Shown: piece by piece, positions 10,228 through 20,488 of the stretch | Numbering within the stretch: the stretch's first letter is position 1 | How the letters are laid out: every line of letters starts with the position of its first letter | NCBI GenBank assembly: GCA_964019335.1 | Contig: OZ025699.1 | Coordinates: 372,001 to 436,000 of the forward strand | From: Diplonema japonicum | Lineage: Eukaryota; Euglenozoa; Diplonemea; Diplonemida; Diplonemidae | Reading direction: 5' to 3' | Length of the DNA stretch: 64,000 nucleotides | Notes under the pieces: model-generated | Told to the model about the DNA's origin: nothing | The model's input: the letters and a program-made list of their open reading frames with translations, nothing else | Database searches by the model: none | Program-made: the position numbers and the translations under genes

Positions 10228-10470
10228 GAGTTAAAGGAAGTCTTTGTGAGACGCCCCCTTGTTCTCTTATTCTACCTGCACCTATCACCTTTCAGCAGCG
10301 GCTTCTCCCGTTGTTGCACTTCTTTGGCCTTTTCACTCCCACAGTGCGTGCTCCAGCATGTTAGGCAGTTGTTGCTCTTGACGCAGATGTCGCAGTGTGC
10401 CGTTGTGGGTTCGGCTTGCTTTAGCCTTAAGCCTCTTGCTTCCTCGCCTCTGTCATCGGCCATTTTTCGG
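10228..10470 (-). mobile_element. Retroelement 3' fragment, zinc-finger tail
   Basis: The minus strand encodes a short frame with CDIC...CLTC...HC and KEVQQREKPLLKGDRCR, then a stop, then a hairpin 3' end with the loop GTCTTTGTGAGAC and the terminal motif TCCTTTAACTCATATAT. The KEVQQ part matches the zinc-finger protein at 50386-51600, and the KPLLKGDRCR end matches the copy at 41 kb. The middle of the protein has been deleted, so this is a remnant. Confidence 0.7.
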
Positions 10471-10502
10471 TGTCCTGTCCCTCCTCTTCTTCTTCTTCTT
10501 GA

Positions 10503-11511
10503 TCATCTTAGCCTCGTCTTCATCCTCGTCTTCTTCTCCATGGACTCCTCGATGTTGAGCAGAGTAGAAACCAACTTCACAAGCGCAATGTGCACACCAG
10601 CTGAGCAGCATTGGTCTATGGAGCACCCACCTGGCGGGCATCGCTTTGCTCTAGCATTGATGACAAGCATCTTGCATGAGCAGAGTTCAGCATCCACATT
10701 GAGGCACGTGTCGCAGCACGTGTTCCCGTCGCGCACACCGAAGGGACACTGTGTTTCATTCGCATTCGGGGAATAGCGCAAACAGCCGGAGAGGCGTCGG
10801 GGCGTAGCACCATTGGCGCATGTTGCCTTCACGCCTGCACACACCCCACTCTGCACTGGTCTTGGACAGTTGCCACTTCTTCGTCGTTGCAGACCGTACC
10901 GTTAGGCTGTTGACTTCGACACAGCTACCACCGTTGCAAGTGACCTGTATGCATGGACCTGTATGCATGGGGTCTTTGGCGGGTTGCAGTTGATATCACC
11001 GCAGCTCACCCTCCCGTAACAGACTCCAGCCGTACAAGTATCGTCGATGCTCTGCACCTGGCCATCGTTGCATGGAATTCCGTAGTTTGCACGCGGATCC
11101 CTGCACTGCCCAGGGTGTTGCACACCTTGCACATGGCAGTCGTCGGAAGTCCCACATATAACTCAGTTGCACTTATCTTTGCCAACACACGCCCCTGCCA
11201 CACACTGGCCGTCAATTGTACTAGGGTTCCCATCGTCGCAATACGCTCCGTCGTCCTTTATTAGATTATTTATTTACCGTGCACTCGCTAGTGATGCACA
11301 CAGCCACAGAGCATTGGTTGAGTGTCATGCATTTGTATCCGCCGCAATCAGCAATGCCGACACACTGGCCGCAGCAGCGGTCCGTGGTAGTGTCCTCACC
11401 GTCGCAGACGTTGTTGTCCAGGCATCTGTTCAACGCATCGCAGCCAATGGATGGAGACTCCAGCTCAGGGCATGCGGAGGTTTCGCATTGCGGCACGCCT
11501 CTGCACCTCAA
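10503..11511 (-). pseudogene. Cys-rich repeat protein, frameshifted
   Basis: Reading leftward, successive frames give Cys-rich repeats of one type: YCDDGNPSTIDGQCVAGAC, IPCNDGQVQSIDDTCTAGVC and, after a frame change, NGTVCNDEEVATVQDQCRVG. The pieces are joined only through several frame changes and at least one in-frame TGA near 11175. Such CxDGxxxTxxDxCxxGxC modules are typical of secreted or surface Cys-rich repeat proteins. No intact start, signal peptide or membrane anchor is visible. It lies between two cyclases and was probably inactive before the flanking duplication at 11533 was laid down. Confidence 0.7.
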
Positions 11512-11796
11512 ACCCCTAACGACGCCAGAAGATGCGAGGAACGCAATTCGCGACTCTTACGAAACGGCAATGTGCTGCATGATGTGCAATGTGCTGCACA
11601 AGAAGCCAAACAAAACTGCCATGTTCACCCTTACGAAGTTCAAGGAGTACTGAGCTCGAGGACGTGCCAGTGACACAGGGATGGCAGCAATGTATTGAAA
11701 TACAAAATGAAGTACTGATACACTAGAAAGAAAGAAAGAACATCGATTCTTGTAAAAGAACGCCGAACTTGTCTATGCTAAGAACACAAAGAGCTC

Positions 11797-13920
11797 TCAA
11801 AAGTCCTCCACCATGCATGTCCCGCCAACCTTGTAAACACAGAAGGTGTCAGTGGGACCCTGATGCGTTCCCTGTTTCTCGCCAAAAACGTTACCTTCGA
11901 TGTGGCTACTTTCGTTCACAGTTCCGTAGTAACAGAACACACGGTCTTCCTTCGCTTTGGAACACAACTCGAAACACACATCAACACACTCCCCCAGAAC
12001 CGCCACGAACTTCTGCCTCGCACTCCCCACAGTCCCATGCCGAACCTCGCTCGTCGCCACCCCAATGTGGAGGTCGCACTGCATCGCGTTTTTTTGAAGC
12101 ATCTTAACAAAGGCAAGGGAGTTCTCCACATGTGTTGTGCAGGAACGTGATGTGTTCCACCCAACAGCGACCCTGCTCCCCTGCAGCGACACGATCACCC
12201 CGTGCGACCTCTCCGTGCACATCGCGATACGGGAAAGCACCTCGTTCACCACAACTGCAACACCCTCCTTCATATGCACACGCATGTCCACCACCCCCAC
12301 TGTCGCTGACAGGATGTGATGAAGGGACAAACTACTCTCTGCTGCCATTCGGTTACTTAGTTCAGCCGAGTCGTGGTGCGAGTTCTGTACCGAGAAGGCT
12401 GAAGTCAATGTTGAATTGTCGATGCTGTGCTTTCTTTGATCGAGTTGTGATTCGACAAATGCTTGCCTCCCTTGAAGGCTTCTGGGAAGGAGCAGGGAAG
12501 GGTTGATGTGAGAAGTGATCCCCTTCAGGACTGTCTCCCCCATCGGAAGAACACAGACAGACTCCCAATCCGGTCGCACCTCCTCCAACACCTCAGGAGT
12601 CACAGCCACAGCTCCCCCGACACACGCCCCTTCCATCCGAGCCGCCTTGTTCACTGTCCCCCCGAAGTAGTCGTACCTCCCTGTCAGTGTGTTCAACTGA
12701 ACATCAACATCACCACAGTGTACCCCAACACGGACACGAAGCCCACACCACGGACCATCGCTGTCCAAAGCAAGGTGTTCCAAAGCCAGCAGTTCAGAAG
12801 GCCACACAGCAGAGACAAGCCCCTCTTGAACAGAGAGCCCAAAGGAAACAGCATCAGAAGATCTATCAAAGGCGATCATGAAGGCATCACCAATGGTCTT
12901 CACCTCGTAACCGTTGTGCTTGGAAATGCAGTCTCGCAACACTGTGTTGTGCACACGAAGACCCTCCTTCATCCCCTCAGGGCACGCCTCCCATGTTGCC
13001 GTCGAGCCTTGGACGTCGGTGAAGACGATGGTGGCATAGTTGAAACTTTTTCCAGGCGCGTTGGCTCTTCTTCGAAAGAGTGGTGAGCAAGAAGTGGGTG
13101 TGCAGGGGTGGAGTTCGTCGAAAAGGGCATCAGGGAGGTAAGGGCGGTAGATGTGGAGGTTGTTGAGGATGTCGGTGAAGGCGGCATGGAGGGGAGGGGG
13201 GAGAGGAGAGGTGCCGATGATGGACTCTGCCTCAGTGAGGTCGAAGCGAGCAAAGCTGTCTGCAATGTGCTCAGCTGCAGTGATCACAGACTTCATGACC
13301 TCCTGCTCACGGCGGAGATCGTAAGCGAACCCGCGAGTGAAGAAGAAATCCATCAAGAAAACCCCGGACTGGCTGAGGAAGACAAATGTTGCCTCCAAAG
13401 AAGTAATCGGGCACGGCAGGCTGTCGCAAGCACATGTACTCGCACGTAAAGTAGCTTGTGAAGGGAGCTCGGCGAGGAAGAAGTCGGTGTCGAAAAGACC
13501 GAAGCGCGACGATCGCTCAACAGCAAGCAGCAAAAGCCACGACACAACAGTTGCAATGAGAAAAGTGGAAACACGTGAGGGAAGCCGGCAAACTAAGGCG
13601 ATATCAGTGAGGATTATAAAGCTGGACCACATGCGGCCAAGTCCCTCAACAACACTGCTCCAGTCAGCCACGATGAAGTAAACCGCATGGACATACAGAA
13701 GAGATTCAAACACATACATGTTTAGACGCTGTGTCACAGCTACATACACACAGGTTACCAGGAGTGGGGTGGTCGTGAGCAGTATCCTGAACCTGCCGTC
13801 GATCATCAAGAGCACAGAAGAAAGCAAGGAGCTCAGCGTTGACAGTACAAGGATCTTCTTTGCCATCACTGTGACCTGATCGTCACAAGGTCGGAGCAGA
13901 TGTTTAAACAGCATATCCAT
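11797..13920 (-). CDS. Receptor-type adenylate cyclase with tandem CHDs (paralogue 3)
   Basis: A 707-aa member, the most divergent of the left cluster in its membrane half (start MDMLFKHLLRPCDDQVTVM). It still has six hydrophobic segments, a Cys-bearing loop (CACDSLPC), the YRPYLPDALF linker and a complete first catalytic domain (FTDVQGST, EVKTIGDAFMIAF, YDYFGGTVN, KAARMEG). The linker before the catalytic domain differs (CTPTSCSPLFRRR). The second cyclase domain is degenerate, as in the others. The ATG lies a few bases behind an AACAG acceptor. Its 3' flank (11533-11796) repeats that of paralogue 2. A role in cAMP production downstream of an unknown signal is inferred. Confidence 0.92.
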   Translation of the reverse strand: MDMLFKHLLRPCDDQVTVMAKKILVLSTLSSLLSSVLLMIDGRFRILLTTTPLLVTCVYVAVTQRLNMYVFESLLYVHAVYFIVADWSSVVEGLGRMWSSFIILTDIALVCRLPSRVSTFLIATVVSWLLLLAVERSSRFGLFDTDFFLAELPSQATLRASTCACDSLPCPITSLEATFVFLSQSGVFLMDFFFTRGFAYDLRREQEVMKSVITAAEHIADSFARFDLTEAESIIGTSPLPPPLHAAFTDILNNLHIYRPYLPDALFDELHPCTPTSCSPLFRRRANAPGKSFNYATIVFTDVQGSTATWEACPEGMKEGLRVHNTVLRDCISKHNGYEVKTIGDAFMIAFDRSSDAVSFGLSVQEGLVSAVWPSELLALEHLALDSDGPWCGLRVRVGVHCGDVDVQLNTLTGRYDYFGGTVNKAARMEGACVGGAVAVTPEVLEEVRPDWESVCVLPMGETVLKGITSHINPSLLLPRSLQGRQAFVESQLDQRKHSIDNSTLTSAFSVQNSHHDSAELSNRMAAESSLSLHHILSATVGVVDMRVHMKEGVAVVVNEVLSRIAMCTERSHGVIVSLQGSRVAVGWNTSRSCTTHVENSLAFVKMLQKNAMQCDLHIGVATSEVRHGTVGSARQKFVAVLGECVDVCFELCSKAKEDRVFCYYGTVNESSHIEGNVFGEKQGTHQGPTDTFCVYKVGGTCMVEDF

Positions 13921-14148
13921 CCCCCCTCTGTTTTACGGAAATTAACATCTGCGAAAAGAAAAGTAAAGCAGCAATATGGTAAGGTACGGGAAGTTGGCAA
14001 ACTAAGGCCTCCTCTAAAAAAAACGGTGAAACGGGAGTTTGTAAGAAAGGTCACAACGAGGCGCCAACCATCAGCACACCTCGCATAACCAAAACAAACC
14101 AAAAAGTCTTCGCTGACCCCTTAGAAAGAATCTTTCTTAGACGAAGCA
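13921..14148. other. Spacer with retroelement 3' palindromes
   Basis: Short spacer between cyclase 3 and a retroelement tail. Contains AGAAAGAATCTTTCT and CTAGATATCTAG palindromes at about 14120-14161 that likely belong to the retroelement 3' end. No gene seen. Confidence 0.4.
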
Positions 14149-15228
14149 CTAGATATCTAGCGTGGCGTCTAGTAGATGTGCAAGGAAAAGACAGGGGTGC
14201 TGTCTCAGTTTCTGGAGGTCCTTCTTCGTCTGTTCCGAGACGTGCAGCGGTCTTCTGTCCCAGCCCAAAGGGTCCAAGAACCAAGCATCAGTGCCCAATG
14301 CTCCGTTGATAATCTGCTTAGCTGCCAGGTCCCACAATCGCATGATGCCCTTCTCGTAGTCAGGATGCTTCTTCGTTGTGTCGGCCAGCACCTGAGTAAT
14401 AAGCGTCTTTGCTGATGCAGCGGCAACGAACCTTGACGCGTCCCAAGAGGTGATCACGTACTCCAACTGACTCATACACATGTTTACAGCCTTCTGACCC
14501 CAGCCATGCCCTGGGGCGACGGGAGCAGAGCTTCTTCTATACTCTTGGTAATCAGCATTCTTTTGCCAGTTGCTTACCTTATCACCACGCCTCTCCATGG
14601 TGATAACGAACGTTTGGTCCCCGTGTCTGTCGTAGTGCCTCCTGCCCCTCGACTGCGGGTGAGTCACCACTACCCTGAAAGACAGCACCGACCCAGTGTA
14701 CTTTATTTCGCTCACGTTGCCACTCAGCAGTGGATGTGTCATCATGATGCGATAGCCCGAGATGGTGAAAGCATTCGAGTAAGTAAGCCCATTGTACCCA
14801 CCCAGCCAGTCCCAGGTCCCGTCAAATTCTTGCTGCTCGTTAAACATCACCTGAATAATACCCACTGGGTCACCTCTGCGGTGTTCCGCGTGGGCGATGC
14901 GCTTCAGAGAGGTTATCCTGCCTGCGTACCATCTTAGGCTTTTCAGCCACCTGAGGACGCTCTTCATGTAGAACATTAGGACCTTTCCCGACGCTCCGTT
15001 CGATTTCAACAGCTCCACTGTGGGCACAGTGTGCTGCTTCCCCGTTGTGATCTCATCCCACGGGTTGGTGGTGAGGATTCTGGTGCTCCGTTCAGCCGCT
15101 CTGGCGTCTCGTCTTGACACGACATCCAACAGGTATCGTTGCACGACTGCCGCCTGTTGCTTCGCAGCCCCCGTTGCGCCCCTTGGAATGATCCCGTGGA
15201 GGGCGGTCACTGCAGGTAGGTCACTTCG
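14149..15228 (-). mobile_element. 5'-truncated retroelement, C-terminal polyprotein
   Basis: An open frame of about 355 codons without a natural start, beginning at a T-rich junction near 15230. It shares with the 26-kb, 41-kb and 50-kb copies the order LHGIIPRG, YLLDVVSRRD, TTNPWDEIT, VLRWLKSLRWYAG and LGWDRRPLHVSEQTKKDL. Between the last two blocks it carries about 100 residues (LGGYNGLTYSNAFTISGY...) not seen in the other copies, so it represents a distinct family. This is the region after the RNase H and zinc finger of a reverse-transcriptase polyprotein, inferred from the 50-kb copy. Function of the tail is unknown. Confidence 0.75.
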
Positions 15229-15304
15229 TGTTGTAAAAAAAAAAAGAAGGCATTGTTAAGTACGACACACACGCCATACCCTTGTACAGAATAACGTAGT
15301 TCTG

Positions 15305-15336
<32 letters not shown>

Positions 15337-15402
15337 CCATTTAGAAAATTAAAAAAGTCGAAAGTGCCCCCCCCCCCCCCCCCCCCCCTTTTTTTTTCCC
15401 CC
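15229..15402. repeat. Homopolymer spacer
   Basis: Contains a run of about 27 T (near 15309-15336) and a run of about 20 C (near 15368-15388) followed by T. No gene. Confidence 0.9.
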
Positions 15403-18126
15403 TCAGTTTTCTATCTGTTGACGATCTCCTCCTGTTTCATCAGAAATGGCAGCCCTTACCGTTGTTGCCATGGTCAGGAACTGCAGACGGGTCTCCGGCT
15501 GCCTCACAGCAGCAGAGGTGAACACTTGTAACAATGAGGTGAACCACGTGGTCAGAAACGAAAACAGAACCGCCCCTGCCAATGGCCACACAAGCTCTGC
15601 AACAGGCACGTAGCGTCGATTTTCTATCGATCTGGGGAAGTGAACCACAAAGGGGATAGGTATGCTGCTGAAGCAGATGACATTAAAGGATATCGGCGCG
15701 AATCGCAGGTAGACACACAGAGCGTCGTCGTCCTCTCCCTCATCTTCCTCTTCCTCCTCCTGTACAGACATCCTGCTTGTCACCTCAACAAACAATTTCG
15801 ACAGTATTGTTTTTGCATGGTTGTGAATGAAGAACCGGGGGCATATCAGTCCTATTTTGAGCCGAGACGCGGATTTTCTTTTGAAGTTGATCAGGAAATT
15901 CTGTTCGACCTCGTGATATTTTCCCAACAGAGTGCTCGCATCCTCAGAGTGGGACGGGGACGGGGACGGGGACGGGGACGAGTTCATCTGCGACAGCCTG
16001 ATGTCGGAGAACGTCACGGACCCATCCCCAGTGCCGCCGACCGCCGCTGTTATGTTCGGCACCGTTAAGAAGAGATTCAGATCACCAGGGAAGCGAACAT
16101 CGAGACACTCGCAAGAAAGGATGGTCATAGCGGGCTTAAGTATAGCTTTCCATGGGTGCGGCTTTTTCACGACACGTGCACGGGCGGCATTAGCCTCGAT
16201 CCAGTTGTAGAACGCTTGTTCGTGGAGATCGATCGCAAGGCAGCCGATGCTCAATCTGGTAGCCTCGTTCGGTTTCATTGTCATGTGAATTGTCTCAGAC
16301 GGGAGAGAGACTGATCCGGACCCAGCAAGGGACAGGTCAGTTCCAGGGAAATTAACGGTGATATAGGACACTTCGGTATTGTGCGGTGGCCCCACCGGAC
16401 CGAGCGCTTCCCCCAAAGCCATTGCGAATCGTGTCGCCGCGACGCAACTAGCCACTGACCCGCCCTGAATATCCACGGTGGTGAGGTCCTTCTCGGGAAA
16501 CTTCATGACGGTACACATTTCGGTTTTCAACACGATGTCCCCCTCGCTGTTTGTTGCCTCAACGCTCTCGCATGTAAAGCTTACCGCATCTCCCTTCACA
16601 GCTTTCACCGAGCATCTCACACCAACATCCTCTGAAGCGTATCCCTCGATTCTGTCTACATATATCGATGACGAAACCGAACTGTTGCTCGGTGGGGAGT
16701 TTTCCACAAGGTACGAAAGGTCTTCAAGGAACCGGGAAATGATGGCCCTGGACACCCACACAGACGTTGCGTCGGTCAAGTCGATGGAAATACCGCCGTT
16801 GATGTGAAGCTCGCGCCGTTCAGACGACTGTCTGAAGCACACATCATCGATGTCGATTATTTGAAGGGTTTCCTGCTCGACACCATCCCTCGCAACACGG
16901 AGGTTGGACATTGTTGTTGACAATAATGAAGACTCCGAGACTCCGAGGGACAGATCGGTAACGGTGGTGTGAAATCTTTCATGCTCGTGGTGCAAAGTTA
17001 GGGTCAGGTTTGCCAGCGTCATCTTTATGTCCCCGAGACCCGGCTCTGGTGGTTGCAGGTACCTCTCTCCTATGACTGAACCGGTCATGAGTATGGTATC
17101 GTCCTCCCCGAGCCGCGGGGGCGTCACGTCCTCGAAGGAGAAGAACGGATCGTCTTCCAGCAAATCCGCCTCGCTGCTTTGATCAGAATCAGAACCGCAT
17201 CCTTCACGAGAATTGTACGCATTTCTCCTGTCTAGTTCTTCCTGCGACACTGCAATGATACTGGCCTCCTTGAAGATACTCTTCACAACCCCAACAGGGA
17301 AGCTCATATGAACCGTGTCTAGAATTTCAATTTCAACTCCAGGTCCTGAAGACCCGACGTGGATACCGATGGACGGCAGAGGGCGTTCGTTGCCAAGAAT
17401 ATGGTGTATTTCCCCGTGAGAATGTAGTTCCGCAGATATACCTTCAATATCGGTGGAAGAACCGGTGTGGACAACCCGGTGGACCGCTGCAGACATGCAG
17501 AGAATATCGCTTGAGAATGATGGGATCCTATCCAGGTCCATGGTTGGTACCGAAGGGGCAAGTTTGTTTAAAACGAGTAACATTTTCTTCACAAGCGGGA
17601 CGTCTGTCTTTGCGAAGGACGCGCCGCAGATTTCCATGCTTTTCTCCTTGTGCAGCGTGACGCGGGAGGCGGTGAAACAGAACTCCGGGTGGTCGTTGTG
17701 GACGATAGTTGCATTTTCCATGGTGAGAAAAACGTCGTGTTGCTTAACAGACATAGTAGTGATGATTTTGAAGCCCTCGGTTTCTAGGGTCAGGAACATC
17801 TCGCCTTGGGTCAGCCCTGTCACATCTATCGCACGAAGGGTGGCTTTGACAGTGATGTGGGTTTCCTTGTTGGACAGAAACATGGTGATTTTCTCCGCAG
17901 ATTTGGAGGCCAGCTCTACCCCCTTCACAGTGGTCTCTGAGCACACCCACCCTTTGGGTCCGAGTACTGTGTTCAGTAGACGAGGGAGCTGCTTGTAGTG
18001 GACCTCCTTCCCTTTGCTGCCCAGGCAGTCGAGGATGTCTTTCAGCAACGTGCCTTCGATCTTCTTCTCGGACCACTTCTTTGCGGCGTTCTTCAATTTC
18101 TTGCCAGCTTTCACGAGATTCATCAT
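15403..18126 (-). CDS. Uncharacterised 907-aa beta-rich protein
   Basis: A long uninterrupted frame starting MMNLVKAGKKLKNAAKKW. I do not recognise the family. Much of it looks like repeated beta strands with alternating hydrophobic residues. A Ser/Asp/Glu-rich insert lies in the middle (SDSDQSSEADLLEDDPF), an SP repeat (SPSPSPSPSHSED, encoded by a GACGGG repeat at about 15952-15980) and an acidic stretch lie near the C-terminus, and a hydrophobic segment (PLAGAVLFSFLTTWF...) is found about 40-65 residues before the end. The pattern loosely recalls bridge-like lipid-transfer proteins (VPS13/ATG2 type), but I see no chorein signature, so that is only a guess. The start lies in an A-rich leader. 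Continuous coding over 2.7 kb makes it a real gene. Confidence 0.75.
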   Translation of the reverse strand: MMNLVKAGKKLKNAAKKWSEKKIEGTLLKDILDCLGSKGKEVHYKQLPRLLNTVLGPKGWVCSETTVKGVELASKSAEKITMFLSNKETHITVKATLRAIDVTGLTQGEMFLTLETEGFKIITTMSVKQHDVFLTMENATIVHNDHPEFCFTASRVTLHKEKSMEICGASFAKTDVPLVKKMLLVLNKLAPSVPTMDLDRIPSFSSDILCMSAAVHRVVHTGSSTDIEGISAELHSHGEIHHILGNERPLPSIGIHVGSSGPGVEIEILDTVHMSFPVGVVKSIFKEASIIAVSQEELDRRNAYNSREGCGSDSDQSSEADLLEDDPFFSFEDVTPPRLGEDDTILMTGSVIGERYLQPPEPGLGDIKMTLANLTLTLHHEHERFHTTVTDLSLGVSESSLLSTTMSNLRVARDGVEQETLQIIDIDDVCFRQSSERRELHINGGISIDLTDATSVWVSRAIISRFLEDLSYLVENSPPSNSSVSSSIYVDRIEGYASEDVGVRCSVKAVKGDAVSFTCESVEATNSEGDIVLKTEMCTVMKFPEKDLTTVDIQGGSVASCVAATRFAMALGEALGPVGPPHNTEVSYITVNFPGTDLSLAGSGSVSLPSETIHMTMKPNEATRLSIGCLAIDLHEQAFYNWIEANAARARVVKKPHPWKAILKPAMTILSCECLDVRFPGDLNLFLTVPNITAAVGGTGDGSVTFSDIRLSQMNSSPSPSPSPSHSEDASTLLGKYHEVEQNFLINFKRKSASRLKIGLICPRFFIHNHAKTILSKLFVEVTSRMSVQEEEEEDEGEDDDALCVYLRFAPISFNVICFSSIPIPFVVHFPRSIENRRYVPVAELVWPLAGAVLFSFLTTWFTSLLQVFTSAAVRQPETRLQFLTMATTVRAAISDETGGDRQQIEN

Positions 18127-18232
18127 TTTTTTTTTCTTTTTTTTTTTTTGTTTCCCCCTTTTCGAAAAAAAAAAAAAAAAAAAAAAAAAGGTTTTTTTTT
18201 TGATTTGTAATCTTAAGCGAAAACGGTAGAGA

Positions 18233-18279
<47 letters not shown>

Positions 18280-18737
18280 AGAGAGAGAGAGAGAGAAACC
18301 ACAAAACGGGGTAACTTAAGTTGTACATTTCTTTTGACGTGTTGCTTAGAAGGGTACCAAAGGATACATCACAAATACTAGCCTGGACGAAGGAATAGTT
18401 CCAAAGGTTGGGTCAATATGGTAAACTAAAAGGTTACCCCCCCTGTTCCTACCCAGCTACAATTAACCGACAACCAAAGTTGTTTCAGTTTCGTCACAAT
18501 TAAAGTTAAAAAAAGGGTTTTTCGCTCGCGGGGGGGGAGGGAGGGGGGAGTTTTGTTTGTGTTGCGCGTTAGCTGGGTTCACTCTGCGTTCCAGCAGTGC
18601 TGAGGCTACTTGCTGGATGGGAATGAATTATAATACAGAAGAGGGGGGGGGAGGGGAAGGAAGACCAGGGTAAAAACCTGTTCGTTTGGTTTTTCGCTCT
18701 GGGGGGGGGAGGGGTACAACACCTACCAATAGTTCAA
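18127..18737. repeat. Spacer with A runs and GA microsatellite
   Basis: Holds A runs of about 27 and 37 nt, a (GA)n tract near 18277-18296 and two G-rich stretches (about 18530-18550 and 18640-18660, each followed by TTTTCGCTC or similar). No gene recognised. Confidence 0.8.
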
Positions 18738-18910
18738 GAACCCGTTACTTTCCGTTACGTTTCCGAAATCTTTTACTATTTGGTACCTTCTCCCCTCTAT
18801 TTTTACTTGCGCCTTTTTCTTTATAGTTTTTAACGTTATTTTTCCAAATGTCATTTCTTGTAAAGCAAATGTATATAGGTAATAAAAATATAACGAATCT
18901 TAATACCACC
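18738..18910 (+). repeat. Interspersed repeat, copy 1
   Basis: About 170 bp, from GTTACTTTCCGTTACGTTTC to GGTAATAAAAATATAACGAA, nearly identical to 57975-58145 next to the ubiquitin-like LRR cluster. Ends in a C run here. Could be the 3' flank of a lost LRR-gene copy. Confidence 0.85.
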
Positions 18911-18989
18911 CCCCCCCCCCCCCAGCCAACGAAAAGCCCCTACAGGATCAACACAGCAAGGGGAGGGAAGGGTCACTCGTAATTTCTTT

Positions 18990-19892
18990 TCAACGATGCA
19001 CTTGAAGGTAGTGCGTGACACCTAGTTCACAAGACGGGCATTCCGTAATGCCTTTACAACATTTTTCACAAGCCACAAGGTGCCTGCAGGGCATGAGCAC
19101 CGTGTCCGCAGCAGTGAAGCACGTAACACACACACCACCCTGCGGACTGGATAAAACCCCAACCCCACCACCGTCCTCCGATTCCGGGGACTTTGGCAGC
19201 GTGGGGCGGGGCACCCCACATAACTTACAACCTTTTCTAACACGTACCCTCTCGGTGTTCTGGAAGGTACAAGCTGGGCAGACCCATTTCGAAACGACAC
19301 TAGTGTCGTGGGTAGGCAACCCCTCACCTAACGAAGCAGCAACAGCTGCACCAGGAGGCAAGGTTGTCGCAGCACCCCATGGAGAACTCTCGCCTGTAGT
19401 GATGGTGTCCGTGCAGCTGGGGTAGTCACGCGGGGCGTGGATCCGTTTCACAACGTTACACCGTGTGGCCACACCGTACTCATTACGGGTCATATTGCAG
19501 TGCTTGCATCGGACCGCTGGCTGTGGGATCGACAGATCATGTGGGATAGACCCTTTAACACACATTCTTGTCAGTGAAACAAGTGTTCTTTCAATCGCAA
19601 AACTTGACACCCTCATGACGGGTACGTCTTGCTCATATAGATCTACGTGAGCCCCGCAATCCGTCTCGAAGGCTTGTAGGGAGCGTAGGCCTGTTAGCCA
19701 ACAGCCTTCTTTGAAAACGTCTAGTACTTCGTTTCTGTTTAAGTTGAAAGACACTTTTTGACCGTTTGCACAGTGTGTTTCGAAATGGTCGCCTCGTTCT
19801 ATAGCTGCTTCGATGTTAAGGGGTGATGGGGACGAGAGGCGTTTCCGTTTGGTGCTGTCCGGCGCGCGTTGTTTAGTCGTTCCGGAGCCCAT
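18990..19892 (-). CDS. RanBP2-type zinc finger and RING E3 ubiquitin ligase
   Basis: A 300-aa protein likely to act as a ubiquitin E3 ligase. A basic Ser/Thr-rich N-terminus is followed by an unassigned region with Cys pairs (CKHC at 129-132). Next comes a RanBP2-type zinc finger (W203, C205, C208, C222, C225) that often binds ubiquitin or RNA. A C-terminal RING has the spacing C255-x2-C258-x10-C269-x-H271-x3-C275-x2-C278-x6-C285-x2-C288, like the terminal RINGs of the XIAP/MDM2 group, which recruit E2 enzymes. The start is the first ATG. Substrates are unknown. Neighbours give no functional hint. Confidence 0.88.
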   Translation of the reverse strand: MGSGTTKQRAPDSTKRKRLSSPSPLNIEAAIERGDHFETHCANGQKVSFNLNRNEVLDVFKEGCWLTGLRSLQAFETDCGAHVDLYEQDVPVMRVSSFAIERTLVSLTRMCVKGSIPHDLSIPQPAVRCKHCNMTRNEYGVATRCNVVKRIHAPRDYPSCTDTITTGESSPWGAATTLPPGAAVAASLGEGLPTHDTSVVSKWVCPACTFQNTERVRVRKGCKLCGVPRPTLPKSPESEDGGGVGVLSSPQGGVCVTCFTAADTVLMPCRHLVACEKCCKGITECPSCELGVTHYLQVHR

Positions 19893-19970
19893 TTGTGTGA
19901 TTCCCTGATGACGATGATGATGTGTGGTGCTTGGTAGTGTGTAAAATAAAAAAAAAAAAAAAAAAAAAAA

Positions 19971-20205
19971 GAGACATTTAAGGGTACCTGCGGTATGTGG
20001 CAGGACGCCTGAAGAGTCTCAATCTATCTCTTGATCGAACCTTTCTGCTGTGGTGTGGCCTTCGGCCCCTCGTTCGCCCTCCTCGGTACCTTAGGTATAA
20101 AACCCTCAACCGAGTTGGTAAGGACACAATAGTTGTACAGTTGTTCTCAAGGATATGGCGGGTCGCCGGGGAGGCGAATACCGGCCTAGAGGAGTAGCCC
20201 CTTTA
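19971..20205 (-). mobile_element. Retroelement 3' fragment, second hairpin family
   Basis: The minus strand ends in the hairpin GGCGTCCTGCCACATACCGC then AGGTACCC, followed by AAATGTCTC and a run of about 20 T. The preceding frame (ILENNCTTIVSLPTRLR...RSRD) is alignable with the plus-strand frame at 63090-63222 (ILEEQLRTHC...SNTR). It is bounded on the left by A/T homopolymer and on the right by an A run near 20205, so it is a 5'-truncated copy. Confidence 0.6.
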
Positions 20206-20405
20206 AAAAAAAAGAAGAAAAAAAAAAACTACTTTTATTTTCTTTTTTTTTTATTTTTTTCCCCCCCTCTTTTTTTTTTTTTTCCTTTTTTTTTCCCTCT
20301 TTCTTTTTTTTTTTTCTTTTTTCCCGTTGACGAGTCGTTCGTCTCCTGTTCGCAGGCAGTAAATTACAAAAAATAAAAATATAAAGTAAAGTAAAGTAAA
20401 AATAA
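20206..20405. repeat. T-rich low-complexity spacer
   Basis: Long T runs interrupted by C, then an AAAGT microsatellite near 20380-20400. No gene. Confidence 0.85.
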
Positions 20406-20488
20406 GTGATAAAGGAGATCAGGGTGATGCCCCGCACAAGCACCTCGGCCGAGCTGTAGCTCCTTCAAGCACTGTCTACTTGACTACA
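20406..20488 (-). mobile_element. Retroelement 3' end fragment
   Basis: The minus strand reads CTGTAGTCAAGTAGACAGTG ... CTCCTTTATCACTTATT, matching the 3' end of the fragment at 58344-58625 (CTGTAATCAAGTAGACAGTT). Only the last about 80 bp remain. Confidence 0.6.

Noticed and set aside
18177-18300. Telomere- or centromere-like repeat
   Set aside because: Only plain A runs and a GA microsatellite; no TTAGGG-type array.
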